Below, in pieces: positions 43,342-52,304 of a DNA stretch of 64,000 nt (the stretch's first letter is position 1; every line of letters begins with the position of its first letter). The translations under genes and the position numbers were made by a program. This DNA is from Fimbriimonadia bacterium. Lineage in GTDB: Bacteria; Armatimonadota; Fimbriimonadia; Fimbriimonadales; Fimbriimonadaceae. The stretch spans positions 1-64,000 of the forward strand of contig JAUIKO010000001.1 in NCBI GenBank assembly GCA_030430755.1, given 5' to 3'. The notes beneath the pieces are model-generated. The model was not told where the DNA came from, did no database searches, and worked only from the letters and a program-made list of their open reading frames with translations.

Positions 43342-44273
43342 AAAATAAGATTATATGACAAATCAATATTCTTTTCTGACATTTTTAATATATCTTGATG
43401 TGCTTCTGATGTATGGGAAACAAGAGCGGTTCCTGTAATCATTTGATTAGTGTTGATGAAAATACCTGATATATAGGCAGTGTTATGGTCTGCAGAGAAC
43501 ATAACATGTCCATTTGCATAAGGGAGATGATCCGTTGCGGTATTTTTATCATAGGCTTTCCATACAATATTTAAAACAATTTTATTCTCTCTAAAATCTA
43601 TCCAATCAAGTGAAAAATCATATATCGTATTTCTTGAGAGATGGTCTGTATTTTTGTTTAATAGCTCAACATTGCTTAAAGGCATATCTAAGCCGGGTTT
43701 TGTGTGATGTTGTAGTGAGATTGGTTGATTCCAATCGATTCCTGATTCATATGTCCATTTTTTTCCTATTCCATCATTAATACCAACGATAACTTCACTA
43801 ACTTCCGTATTTTCTTTAAAAAGGTTTTTAAATTGGTCAATATTTAAATAAAATTCTGCAGATGCTGTAGCTTCAAGAAATGAAAGAAAAATAGTATGTA
43901 GATTTTCATTGGTACATGCATGAGTTGCATCGAATCTAAATAATTCTCCTTTTTTCTTGTTTTTTCCCTCATGGTCAAAGGATTCTAAATGAGAGCAAAT
44001 ACATTGAAGATTATTAATATGATAATCAAAGGATGGCTTAGATAAATCTACTTCATACTCTCCTTTTTCAAATACATTCTGTTGAGAGAAATTATTTTCG
44101 GATAAAGACATATGATGCATGATGCTTAATTTTATTCTGTTTTTATACTCAAATAAGCTAGCAAGCTTTATAGTCTGATTATCATTCATTTGATAGGGGA
44201 TTTCTATTTGTATATGTGACGAGGAGGACATTCCAACAAAAAAACTGATAATCCAACGTATCGTACTAAACAT
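43338..44273 (-). CDS. Probable secreted protein of unknown function
   Basis: I do not recognise this protein of about 311 residues. I choose ATG 44273, which has TACAAT 7 nt upstream; ATG 44279 adds two residues. The N-terminus (FSTIRWIISFFVGMSSS) is a short signal-peptide-like segment. The body is beta-rich, with strands such as KIVLNIVWKAYD and HVMFSADHNTAYISGIFI, and two cysteines at C-I-C. It is convergent with, and touches, the HAF-like protein gene. Confidence 0.6.
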   Translation of the reverse strand: MFSTIRWIISFFVGMSSSSHIQIEIPYQMNDNQTIKLASLFEYKNRIKLSIMHHMSLSENNFSQQNVFEKGEYEVDLSKPSFDYHINNLQCICSHLESFDHEGKNKKKGELFRFDATHACTNENLHTIFLSFLEATASAEFYLNIDQFKNLFKENTEVSEVIVGINDGIGKKWTYESGIDWNQPISLQHHTKPGLDMPLSNVELLNKNTDHLSRNTIYDFSLDWIDFRENKIVLNIVWKAYDKNTATDHLPYANGHVMFSADHNTAYISGIFINTNQMITGTALVSHTSEAHQDILKMSEKNIDLSYNLIF

Positions 44274-44280
44274 AACCATT

Positions 44281-44286
44281 ATTGTA
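44281..44286 (-). promoter_or_regulatory. TACAAT -10-like box 7 nt before ATG 44273
   Basis: Minus-strand TACAAT, seven bases, ATG. Same short spacing as seen for other genes; no Shine-Dalgarno sequence. Confidence 0.35.
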
Positions 44287-44550
44287 CAATATTAAAAAAA
44301 TTTTAAAAAAAATAAATCCTATTGGAAGTAGGTGAAAATATGGGTTTTTGTGAAAAACAAGTATTATTCTTGTGAAAATAAAGTTTAGGACTTATTGGCT
44401 ATAAGTACAATTAAAATCAAAAAAGAAGCGTATACTTATTTTTGTGATTTGAAAAAGGAATTTTTGAATATCTTTAGAATCATTACTTTAGATACAAAAA
44501 ATTCTTATCATGAGCGATAATAAATTTAAAGGAATACATACGGAGCAATA

Positions 44551-44853
44551 GTGAAGTTAAAACATAAAAACCCGGTTTTAGAACAGAATAGTGTTGTTGA
44601 TGAGATGCATGCTTATAAGGATGAATTGTGTAGTGACAATCATTTGTCCCACATTAAGACTGAAGAGCAGCTAGTGACTCATATTGTCAAACAAGTTATG
44701 GGTGCACCTGACCGAGAAGACTTGATATATGAGTTGAAAAACAAAATTAAGAACCGTTTGTATAATGTTAGTAGTGAACAGATAGCTCAAGCTTTGTTAG
44801 AAGAGTCTGACATTATTTGTAAAAGTTATTTGAGTAGCTCTGAAAAATCTTGA
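44551..44853 (+). CDS. FlgM-like anti-sigma-28 factor (tentative)
   Basis: A 100-residue soluble protein starting at GTG with GGAG 5 nt upstream. The N-terminal half is polar and probably unfolded. The C-terminal half (REDLIYELKNKIKNRLYNVSSEQIAQALLEES) fits the FlgM pattern, where a conserved LK-x2-I-x2-G-x-Y-x-V-[DS]-x3-IA-x-x-[LM]-L follows a disordered region. The usual Gly before Tyr is Arg-Leu here. FlgM holds the flagellar sigma factor until the hook is complete. Presence of flagellin and FliL in the window makes the role plausible. No sigma-28 gene is adjacent. Confidence 0.6.
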   Translation: MKLKHKNPVLEQNSVVDEMHAYKDELCSDNHLSHIKTEEQLVTHIVKQVMGAPDREDLIYELKNKIKNRLYNVSSEQIAQALLEESDIICKSYLSSSEKS

Positions 44854-44861
44854 AATTTTAA

Positions 44862-44895
44862 AGCAGGTGATTGTTCGTTAAAACAATCACCTGCT
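44862..44895. terminator. Hairpin between FlgM-like gene and greA
   Basis: AGCAGGTGATTGTT and its complement form a 14-bp stem with a 6-nt loop between convergent genes. Probably a bidirectional terminator. Confidence 0.85.
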
Positions 44896-44917
44896 AATAT
44901 AAATAAAATCAAAGTAT

Positions 44918-45388
44918 TTAAGAAGTTATTTTAAGAATCTTATATTCTTGCTTTCCACCTGGTGCTTCTACGGTTATTTCTGAATTTTCAAATTTTCCTA
45001 AAATGGATGAACCCAAAGGAGAAGTAATGGATACCAGATTATTTACTGGGTCTGCTTCATAAGAACCAACGAGTGTAACAGTCATTTTTTCATTAAAGGT
45101 TTTGTCAAAAAGTTCTATAGAGCTTCCAAGTTGAGCCTCTCCATCTTTGCTTTCTTGTTTTTCAACTATTTTAGCTTTCTGAAGTACTTTCTCTAAATCT
45201 GCAATTCTACTTTCTAATCTAGTTTGGTTCAGTTTTGCTTCATGATATGCAGCGTTTTCTTTAAGATCTCCGTGCGCTTTAGCTTCTCGAATCGTATCAG
45301 CAATGTTTTTTCTTATAGGACCTTTTAGTTCCTGTAATTCATCTTCTAGCTTTTTGTAGCCTGTTTTAGTAAGTAGAATGTCATGCAT
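44918..45388 (-). CDS. greA: Transcription elongation factor GreA
   Basis: Enters the RNA polymerase secondary channel and stimulates cleavage of backtracked RNA. It is 156 residues. The N-terminal coiled coil carries the acidic tip segment ADTIREAKAHGDLKENAAYHEAK (about 31-53). The C-terminal FKBP-like domain (about 80-156) includes LVGSYEADPVNNLVSITSPLGSSILGK. A normal, complete GreA. Confidence 0.95.
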   Translation of the reverse strand: MHDILLTKTGYKKLEDELQELKGPIRKNIADTIREAKAHGDLKENAAYHEAKLNQTRLESRIADLEKVLQKAKIVEKQESKDGEAQLGSSIELFDKTFNEKMTVTLVGSYEADPVNNLVSITSPLGSSILGKFENSEITVEAPGGKQEYKILKITS

Positions 45389-45642
45389 TATTTCACCTAA
45401 TGATAATTTAATCTTCTTGAATTAATCTACATTATACCTTTGCGTATTATTCTAAAATCACCTTCAAATCATAAAGTATTATATTTAGTATAGTACGATA
45501 TTTAGATATCTTAGGTGATTGATAGAATTGAGTGTTAGGAAAATTGTATATAATCCTCGTATTTAACTCAATAATTTTTTTCATATTTTTGCCGTTATTT
45601 ATTAATATACTACAGAATAAATTTGGTGTGGATTTCTTCATT

Positions 45643-46050
45643 ATGGCAAAATATATAGGTTTAAAACCAAGACATATTCAACACGCTATAGATGCAGTGT
45701 TAATTGTAAATGATTCATGTAGAGATGAATTAAAATTGAATCTTTCACGTGTTTTGAAAGAGAAATTGGCTATTGAATTAGATAGTGATGCAGATTGTCA
45801 TGTGGTTGGTAAATCAGATCTGAATAGTGTAGTTATTAAAGTTCCGTCTAAAGAGCAATTAGATATTCCAAATGTTGATGACGATTTATCATTTGAAAAA
45901 ATATTTATGGCAGTAGAAAAAAGTGCCAATATGCATGAAAAAGAGATTATTATTGGAAAAATTGTTGATCATGATGATGCCGTTCAAAATAATGAATCGA
46001 TACCACATTGTTCTGAGACATGGAATGTTTTTAAGAAACGTATACAGTAA
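45643..46050 (+). CDS. Hypothetical soluble protein
   Basis: I do not recognise this protein (135 residues from ATG 45643, MAKYIGLKPRHIQHAIDAV). The frame is open further upstream to a GTG at 45532, which would add a 37-residue hydrophobic N-terminus; I prefer the ATG because that GTG lacks a ribosome binding site and the region must hold the greA promoter. The body is acidic (VDDDLSFEKIF, KIVDHDDAVQ) without clear motifs. Confidence 0.5.
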   Translation: MAKYIGLKPRHIQHAIDAVLIVNDSCRDELKLNLSRVLKEKLAIELDSDADCHVVGKSDLNSVVIKVPSKEQLDIPNVDDDLSFEKIFMAVEKSANMHEKEIIIGKIVDHDDAVQNNESIPHCSETWNVFKKRIQ

Positions 46051-46183
46051 ATTGAATCAAATCTAATAAGTTTGTATTATTATCGTAATCTTATACAGAA
46101 AGATAATGAAATTTGATTTATATCAAAATATTTAGATGATGGAAAGAATGATTTCTTTTTTTGGGTGGGAAATTTATTCATGC

Positions 46184-46189
46184 TATAAT
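46184..46189 (+). promoter_or_regulatory. TATAAT box 5 nt before ATG 46195, with TTGGGT 17 nt upstream
   Basis: TATAAT, five bases, ATG. TTGGGT lies exactly 17 nt before the TATAAT and could be the -35. No Shine-Dalgarno sequence. This is the best example in the window of a promoter placed for a leaderless mRNA. Confidence 0.6.
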
Positions 46190-46194
46190 TTACT

Positions 46195-47313
46195 ATGCTA
46201 TTTCACTCTAAAGTAGAAAAGTTTTTTGATCTACTCTTGGATCATTCTGTAAAAATAACGAAAGAAGATGTCCTTCTCATCAAAACAGATGATGTTCCCC
46301 CACAGATTGTTGCGAGACTCATAGAAAAAGCATATGAAAGGGGAGCCAAGGTACTAGTTAAAAGAAAGTCGAGTATAGTATTAGCTTCTCAAATACCTGA
46401 TATTTCATCTGAGAATTTAAATGTTATTGCTAGTAACGAATTACATGAATCAGAAATATGTACGGCATATATTAGTCTTTATCATGATATTAATCCATAT
46501 GATTTATCTGATGTACCATCTAAAGATATTGGAAGATGGAGAAAGAAAATGAGGGAAGTCAGTGATGGTATTATCGATAACAAAAAGTGGGTTTTGGCAA
46601 TGTGGCCTGGATCTACTTCAGCTCAAATGGCATCGAAATCTACAGACGCATTTACAGAATATTTGTTAGATGTTTCTACCATTGATTATCCCAAAATGTC
46701 TAAAGCGTGTATACCTCTAGCAGAAAGAATGTCTCGTGGAAAAGATGTTTATATAAAAGCGCCTGGAACAGACTTGAGATTTTCCATCGAAGGTTTACCT
46801 GCTATTCCATGTACAGGCGAATATAATGTTCCTGATGGAGAATGTTTCTCATGCCCTGTAAAAGATTCTGTCCAAGGTGAAATAACATATAACGTACCAA
46901 GTACATATCAGAATCATCGTTTCGATCATATTTATTTTAAAATTAATAATGGAAAGATCATCGAAGCTCATGCTGATCAAAATTCAGATAAATTAAATGA
47001 GATACTGGATTCTGATGAAGGTGCTAGATATTTTGGAGAATGGGCTATAGGTTTTCATCCTCTTATCACAGAACCCATGAAGGATATTTTATTTGATGAA
47101 AAAATTGCTGGAAGTATGCATTTCACACCTGGTAGAGCATATAAAGATTGTTATAACGGGAACAACTCTTCCGTCCATTGGGATTTAGTTCAAATTCATA
47201 GACATGAATATGGTGGTGGAGAAATTTGGTTAGATGGAGAATTGATAAGAAAAGATGGAATTTTTGTTCTTGATGATTTAAAAGGCCTTAATCCAGATCA
47301 GTTACTGGATTGA
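46195..47313 (+). CDS. M29-family aminopeptidase (AmpS/PepS type)
   Basis: Metal-dependent aminopeptidase acting on cytosolic peptides. It is 372 residues. Family landmarks are PDGECFSCPVKDSVQGEITYN (metal-binding Glu), GARYFGEWAIGFHPLIT (second Glu), KIAGSMHFTPGRAY (His/Tyr) and SSVHWDLVQIH (His-x-Asp). Metal ligands therefore look complete. It stands alone after a TATAAT promoter. A weak stem (CTTTC-TATA-GAAAG) followed by TTTT comes 4 nt after the stop. Confidence 0.9.
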   Translation: MLFHSKVEKFFDLLLDHSVKITKEDVLLIKTDDVPPQIVARLIEKAYERGAKVLVKRKSSIVLASQIPDISSENLNVIASNELHESEICTAYISLYHDINPYDLSDVPSKDIGRWRKKMREVSDGIIDNKKWVLAMWPGSTSAQMASKSTDAFTEYLLDVSTIDYPKMSKACIPLAERMSRGKDVYIKAPGTDLRFSIEGLPAIPCTGEYNVPDGECFSCPVKDSVQGEITYNVPSTYQNHRFDHIYFKINNGKIIEAHADQNSDKLNEILDSDEGARYFGEWAIGFHPLITEPMKDILFDEKIAGSMHFTPGRAYKDCYNGNNSSVHWDLVQIHRHEYGGGEIWLDGELIRKDGIFVLDDLKGLNPDQLLD

Positions 47314-47397
47314 GACCTTTCTATAGAAAGAGTTTTATATTGTATTATGAATAGATTTAAACTAAGGTAATATACCAGTTGTTAAGAGGAACATTAA

Positions 47398-47853
47398 ATG
47401 TTAGATAGAAAGTTTATAGCTTGTATTTTATGTACTGTATCTATTTTTGCTTATAATGTAGAAGCATCGTTCATTGAAAGACCTTCTCTAGGGATAAAAA
47501 GTGGACTTTTATTTCAAAGTGAATTAAAAGATGAATCAACTAAATTTTTAGGATCTGATCTTAGAATGGGCATTAATTTGGGATCTGAATCAAATCTTAA
47601 AATAATAGGTGGAATATCTTTTATTCTACACGATAGTCTTTCCATTGCTTTTCCAGAAATAGGCGCACAGTATGGAGGTTTTTTCTGCCTCGTAAATAAG
47701 AGTAAAAACGAGAATTCTGAAAAAGAATCCATACCTTTCGAAACAACTCTAGGATACGAGTTGAGCTTTTTGCCAATATATGTAGAGTGGAAATCAAATA
47801 AGTTTTTTCAATCTGGAACGAATAATTATTTTGGTGTTGGTATCCGGCTTTAA
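47398..47853 (+). CDS. Small exported protein, probable beta-barrel
   Basis: A 151-residue protein with signal peptide (KFIACILCTVSIFAYNVEAS, cleavage near residue 24). The mature part shows amphipathic strands (LGIKSGLLFQS, LRMGINLGSESNLKIIGGISFI, FETTLGYELSFLPIYVEW, YFGVGIRL). It resembles a small outer-membrane barrel but ends in Leu rather than Phe. AAGAGGAA is a good ribosome binding site. Not similar enough by eye to the barrel at 34005 to call a paralogue. Confidence 0.6.
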   Translation: MLDRKFIACILCTVSIFAYNVEASFIERPSLGIKSGLLFQSELKDESTKFLGSDLRMGINLGSESNLKIIGGISFILHDSLSIAFPEIGAQYGGFFCLVNKSKNENSEKESIPFETTLGYELSFLPIYVEWKSNKFFQSGTNNYFGVGIRL

Positions 47854-47885
47854 GCATAAAACAGAATACCAACTTCCTTAGAACA

Positions 47886-49220
47886 TTAATTTATCTTTGA
47901 AAACCAATCTTTGAATGCTATATGTGCATTTTGAATCTTATGGTTTCGAATATCTTCTTTGGATTTTCTTTTTCCAGAATAATCTGAAGAAGGTAGCAAA
48001 CCCCAGTTAATATTCATAGGTGCAAAGTCTTTTGGTGTATCGTCTTGCAGATGAGAGCATAAACTTCCAAGTGCGGTATCTCTAGGGAGTGAAAAAATCT
48101 CCTTGTTTTTTAATTTAGAACCTATAAAGTATCCAAGCAGGACTCCTGTAGCAGCACTTTCTAAATAACCTTCGACGCCAGTCAGTTGACCACCTATGAA
48201 TATATTAGGATAATCTTTTAATTCTAATATATTTGATAATACTTGGGGAGCATTCACATAAGTATTCCTGTGAACAACACCGTAACGTACAAATTCAGCT
48301 TGCTCTAATCCAGGTATCATTTGGAGAACTTTTTTCTGATCTCCCCACTTTAATCTGTTTTGGCACGCAACTAGGGAATAAAGACTTTTTTCTCTGTTTT
48401 CTGTTCTTAACTGAAGTACAGCATAAGGTCTTTTACCTGTTCTTGGATCTGTAAGACCTACGGGTTTAAAATTACCAAATGCAAGAGAATTTCTGCCTCG
48501 GGATGCAATTACATCGATAGGCATGCAGCTTTCAAAGTACTTTGGATCCTCGAAATCTCTCAAAGTCACTTTTTCTGCATCCAGCAGAGCATCTATGAAT
48601 GCTTCATACTCCTCTAGATTAAAAGGGCAGTTGAGATAGTCATCTCCCTCTCCCTTGTCATATCTACTCTGAGCAAAAACAATGTCCCGATTGATGCTCG
48701 TAGCATCAACAACAGGGCTTACAGCATCATAGAAATAGAGCTCTTCTTGTTTCGTTACAGAACGTAACCATTCAGACATTGATGAGCTTAATAAAGGACC
48801 TCCTGCAATGACAATAGGGCCGTTTTCTAAGGTTTTTTGAATTAAATCAGGAGTGAATTCTTTTCTAATAATATGAATTCGGGGATGTTTTGAAATCTTC
48901 TCTGTTATCGAAGCGGAAAATAGGTTTCTATCAACAGCTAAAGCTGATCCTCCTGGAACGGAATGTTCAAATGCTGTTGGAATAACAATCGACCCACATG
49001 AATTCATTTCTTCTTTTAGTAGACCTGCGGGTGAGTCAGGGTTTTTAGATTTAAAACTGTTTGAACATACAAGCTCAGCTAAGTATTCGGTTTTGTGGGC
49101 TGGGGTCATGTTTTGGGGTCTCATCTCATAGAGATGAACGGAGATCTCTTGATTAGCAAGACTCCAAGCACATTCAACACCTGCAAAACCTCCTCCAATA
49201 ATAGTAACTATCTTAGACAT
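47886..49220 (-). CDS. trmFO: Methylenetetrahydrofolate-tRNA-(uracil-5-)-methyltransferase TrmFO
   Basis: FAD- and folate-dependent enzyme that makes m5U54 in the T loop of tRNA. It is 444 residues. The N-terminal FAD fold is TIIGGGFAGVECAW. Further GidA/TrmFO motifs are LVCSNSFKSKNPDSPAGLLKEEM and the C-terminal FIGGQLTGVEGYLESAATG. TrmFO replaces the SAM-dependent TrmA in many Gram-positive and some Gram-negative groups. TACAAT lies 9 nt before the ATG. Confidence 0.95.
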   Translation of the reverse strand: MSKIVTIIGGGFAGVECAWSLANQEISVHLYEMRPQNMTPAHKTEYLAELVCSNSFKSKNPDSPAGLLKEEMNSCGSIVIPTAFEHSVPGGSALAVDRNLFSASITEKISKHPRIHIIRKEFTPDLIQKTLENGPIVIAGGPLLSSSMSEWLRSVTKQEELYFYDAVSPVVDATSINRDIVFAQSRYDKGEGDDYLNCPFNLEEYEAFIDALLDAEKVTLRDFEDPKYFESCMPIDVIASRGRNSLAFGNFKPVGLTDPRTGKRPYAVLQLRTENREKSLYSLVACQNRLKWGDQKKVLQMIPGLEQAEFVRYGVVHRNTYVNAPQVLSNILELKDYPNIFIGGQLTGVEGYLESAATGVLLGYFIGSKLKNKEIFSLPRDTALGSLCSHLQDDTPKDFAPMNINWGLLPSSDYSGKRKSKEDIRNHKIQNAHIAFKDWFSKIN

Positions 49221-49273
49221 ACTTCATTAATTGTAGATGATAAATATATGATCCCGCATGAAGCATCAGCTTG

Positions 49274-49308
49274 AGAAAAGGTTTATTTTCGTTGAATAAA
49301 CCTTTTCT
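49274..49308. terminator. 14-bp hairpin between the EamA gene and trmFO
   Basis: AGAAAAGGTTTATT and its complement are separated by 7 nt. On the minus strand it follows the EamA gene and precedes trmFO. A second, longer-looped repeat (AATTGCTA at 49311-49318 with TAGCAATT at 49349-49356) lies beside it. Confidence 0.7.
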
Positions 49309-49364
49309 ATAATTGCTAAGTATTATAAGAGGCTTTTTATGAGCGGCCTAGCAATTATATAGCT

Positions 49365-50348
49365 TTACGCTTCGATCAATGCTTTAGCTGGTGTTCCAGA
49401 GTCTGATGGATGGTCATTAGAGTCGTTAGAGTCTTTCTCATCTCTGGTAGCAACAAATAGAGATGTAATAATCAGTACTGTTCCAACAATCTCTTTTATG
49501 TCTATGGGTTCATTTAAAAATACTGCACCTGCAATGATGGCAACAATAGGTTCGATAGCAACACAAAGAACTAACAATGATAATGGGAGCCTTCCCATAA
49601 GAATATACCAAACGCTAAAGCAGAATACTCCAGCTATCCCTGCCATATGGGTAATAGCTAAAGCTGTTTTCCAGCTAAACGCCCATATTTCAATAGGTTT
49701 AATGTTTTCAAATAGATTCGGCAAGAGTGCATGGAGTATGACTGCTGATATAGCCATACCAAGATATTGCCACGCTGCAGCACCTAAACCTGATGATCTG
49801 GATACAATTTTGGATGTAAGTACAAAACAGAGACATTCTAAAATGACTCCTGCCAAATACATCATGTTTCCGTAAACATTGCCACCATTCATCTGATCAA
49901 GTGGTGAATGAAAACCTATCGCAACAATATATGCTCCAATACCACTCAGTAGAATTGCTAACCAGCGGTTTAAACTAACCTTTTCTTTTAGAATTAAAAC
50001 AGCAAGTAAGCCTGTCCATATGGGTGCTGTCGTATTAAGAACACTGCTTTCGATAGATGTGGTAATAAGTAAAGAATTATAAAAAATAGCATGAGCTGGT
50101 CCAAGAATGAAAATTCCTACTGAAACCATCATAAGGGCATCTGTGTTACTTGGGAATTTGACATCGAGTTTTTCTCTAAACCATTTTCTGCTAAGTGCAG
50201 ACCAAAGGAGTACCGCCATGATGGACCATCTTAAAAATGCAATAGCGGATGGTGTCATGTCTTCCATGGCTATCTTGATGGATAGATTCACAGGAGCCCA
50301 CATGCATGCAATGCCCATAGAAATTAAAATTAATATTTTATTACTCAT
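49365..50348 (-). CDS. EamA/DMT-family transporter
   Basis: Drug/metabolite-superfamily permease of 327 residues with about ten membrane helices in two EamA repeats (about 5-145 and 160-295). Segments such as WAPVNLSIKIAMEDMTPSAIAFLRW, VLNTTAPIWTGLLAVLILKEKVS and SLLVLCVAIEPIVAIIAGAVFLNEPI are typical of the two halves. Its substrate is unknown; such proteins often export amino acids or import metabolites. It overlaps the upstream ygfZ gene by 4 nt. Confidence 0.88.
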   Translation of the reverse strand: MSNKILILISMGIACMWAPVNLSIKIAMEDMTPSAIAFLRWSIMAVLLWSALSRKWFREKLDVKFPSNTDALMMVSVGIFILGPAHAIFYNSLLITTSIESSVLNTTAPIWTGLLAVLILKEKVSLNRWLAILLSGIGAYIVAIGFHSPLDQMNGGNVYGNMMYLAGVILECLCFVLTSKIVSRSSGLGAAAWQYLGMAISAVILHALLPNLFENIKPIEIWAFSWKTALAITHMAGIAGVFCFSVWYILMGRLPLSLLVLCVAIEPIVAIIAGAVFLNEPIDIKEIVGTVLIITSLFVATRDEKDSNDSNDHPSDSGTPAKALIEA

Positions 50349-51364
50349 AATACAGAACCTCTCTTCAATGGATGGATATGGACTGTACCAATTATATACT
50401 CATCCGTATCGGCAGAAAGACAATTAACAATCGTATCTTCCCATGCATAATCGTTTTTTAACATTGCACTAGAAATATAATCAAATTTTGGACTATAAAA
50501 AGATTTATTAATTTTCCCGATCTTTTCACCCTTAGTATTTAGTATATCAGACTCATCTTTAACCTGGCTACCCGTTGTAATCGTAACCCATGTTTTGTTG
50601 GTATGGCCTCTGGTATGAATTCTCATGATAACTTCTTGCCCAACATAGCAACCTTTTTGATATGATACGTGTTGATCGATAAAGTTTTTTCCAAGTTCTT
50701 GAGGTAGTGTTTTATGATCGATGTCAATGCCGAAGTTCGGTTGATGATTTTCGACTTGAGTTAAATAATATGTTCCTATTTCACCTTTGGGTAAAGTTTT
50801 CAAAAGTGGTTCAAAGAGCATCATGTCCTCTTCATGGATGATTAAGTCATATTCTGGATAACCTGTTTTGTTATTTGGAACACAGAAACTTTTACTAATA
50901 TTACTGAATGAGCCCTGGTTTTTTATGGATATGTTGAGAGCATGTTCAATACAAGCATTGGCGGCTTGCCCTATAATCGATACGACAGAATAGGGTGTAG
51001 AGTGCATCGTGACATCTTCCATAATGACTCTCTCGTTAAATGTATGGTGCAAATACTCTTCACAGGAAGAGGGGATGATAAGAATATCTTCATTTTCACC
51101 TAATAAGAGACTTCCTACTGCTTCTATCTGACCAGTGGATTTACACATACAATAATCCACTTTATGTTGATGATCTACTCCGAGAATATTATTAGTTATT
51201 TGTCCTTGTAGCCATGTTCTTTTATCACTGCCTTTGATTGAAAAAATGGAGTAGCCATCTAGAGGAAACCAGAGGCAGCCGGTTTCTAATAATTCAATTT
51301 GATCAGAAATAAAAGCCTTATGGTGTACGTGTTTTATATCTAAACTTATATTTTTATTGCTCAT
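50345..51364 (-). CDS. ygfZ: YgfZ/GcvT-domain iron-sulfur-cluster/tRNA-modification factor
   Basis: Folate-binding protein related to the glycine-cleavage T protein; YgfZ supports iron-sulfur enzymes such as MiaB. It is 339 residues. The hallmark K-G-C-Y-x-G-Q-E occurs in YQKGCYVGQEVIMRIHTRGHTNK (near residue 240), with the reactive Cys kept. WLQGQITNNIL near the N-terminus is also typical. First gene of a two-gene operon with the EamA transporter. Confidence 0.88.
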   Translation of the reverse strand: MSNKNISLDIKHVHHKAFISDQIELLETGCLWFPLDGYSIFSIKGSDKRTWLQGQITNNILGVDHQHKVDYCMCKSTGQIEAVGSLLLGENEDILIIPSSCEEYLHHTFNERVIMEDVTMHSTPYSVVSIIGQAANACIEHALNISIKNQGSFSNISKSFCVPNNKTGYPEYDLIIHEEDMMLFEPLLKTLPKGEIGTYYLTQVENHQPNFGIDIDHKTLPQELGKNFIDQHVSYQKGCYVGQEVIMRIHTRGHTNKTWVTITTGSQVKDESDILNTKGEKIGKINKSFYSPKFDYISSAMLKNDYAWEDTIVNCLSADTDEYIIGTVHIHPLKRGSVL

Positions 51365-51384
51365 GATATCTTAAATAGTGATAA

Positions 51385-51390
51385 TAGTAT
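51385..51390 (+). promoter_or_regulatory. TAGTAT -10-like box 5 nt before ATG 51396
   Basis: TAGTAT, five bases, ATG 51396; no Shine-Dalgarno sequence. It argues for ATG 51396 over the in-frame GTG at 51378. Confidence 0.35.
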
Positions 51391-51395
51391 ATATA

Positions 51396-52262
51396 ATGAT
51401 ACCAAGTAGAAACAAGAAAGTGCAAGAAAGTTACACTATTCAATGTCATATTGTTTTCGTTTTCTGTATCTCTTTTATATTTAGCAGTGTATTAAATGCA
51501 AAAGATGAGATTGGATTTGACGATTTTCCTATCTCACCTATAAATGCTGAGCTGAAAATAGGGAATTATTTTGCTGAAAAAGATTATCTTATTCAGGACT
51601 TATATTTTTTCGATAAAGTGAATTTCAGCAATAGGCTAGATAGACCAGGTGAACATAAGTATATGGAGATGATATGGATCTCACCTAGATTATTATCAAG
51701 ATGGCTTGGTTACATTCAAAGAAAAGAAAATTTATCAGATTTGGAATTAAAGCATCGATGGAATATGTTAAGTGAATACTGTGAATCAAAATTATTATTT
51801 GTTGTGCAAAATGTAAGCTTTCCATATAAAGCTAAAATGAGCTTTGATATCAATAGACCTGCAGATTCTCTTTTAAATAAAAAGCTTACATACTCACTTT
51901 TGTACAATAAAGAAACTCTAAGGCCTGTTGTGAAGGATTTAGAGGCATGGAAATTTCGTAAAGAAGAAAGAATGTCAGATTTTCAGTGGTGGTTGTATCA
52001 GCCATTTAGCCTTGCTATTTCACCAAAAAATATGTCTGAAAAAAAACAACCTATGTTCCAGTTAGGTGATAAATATGTTTGGTGGAGTTTATTAGAGTTT
52101 GATGTTAAAGGAAGTAAAAATAGAAAAAAATATATAAAAATGGAAATCGATGGTTTTGGTACAAAAAGAAAACTGTATTTCTACTCTAATCCCAAAAAGT
52201 ACTTGGGCTTGAAAGTCCCATCATTTCTTCAGCCATTCCAGAAAGAAAATTGCAAAAAATAA
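51396..52262 (+). CDS. Secreted protein of unknown function
   Basis: I do not recognise this protein (288 residues from ATG 51396). Residues about 16-35 form the signal peptide (CHIVFVFCISFIFSSVLNAK). The mature part is rich in Trp, Tyr, Lys and Leu (FQWWLYQPFSLAISPKN, YVWWSLLEFDVKGSKN) and looks like a beta-rich domain. It stands alone before nuoB, 42 nt away, and probably is not part of that operon. Confidence 0.62.
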   Translation: MIPSRNKKVQESYTIQCHIVFVFCISFIFSSVLNAKDEIGFDDFPISPINAELKIGNYFAEKDYLIQDLYFFDKVNFSNRLDRPGEHKYMEMIWISPRLLSRWLGYIQRKENLSDLELKHRWNMLSEYCESKLLFVVQNVSFPYKAKMSFDINRPADSLLNKKLTYSLLYNKETLRPVVKDLEAWKFRKEERMSDFQWWLYQPFSLAISPKNMSEKKQPMFQLGDKYVWWSLLEFDVKGSKNRKKYIKMEIDGFGTKRKLYFYSNPKKYLGLKVPSFLQPFQKENCKK

Positions 52263-52304
52263 CCATAATACATATTAGGGAAAAAATTTAAAGGGAAAAT
52301 TTAT

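Noticed and set aside
45447-45641. Minus-strand ORF upstream of greA
   Set aside because: 64 residues, Asn/Ile/Lys-rich in AT-rich DNA with no start signals; it probably arises by chance in the divergent promoter region.
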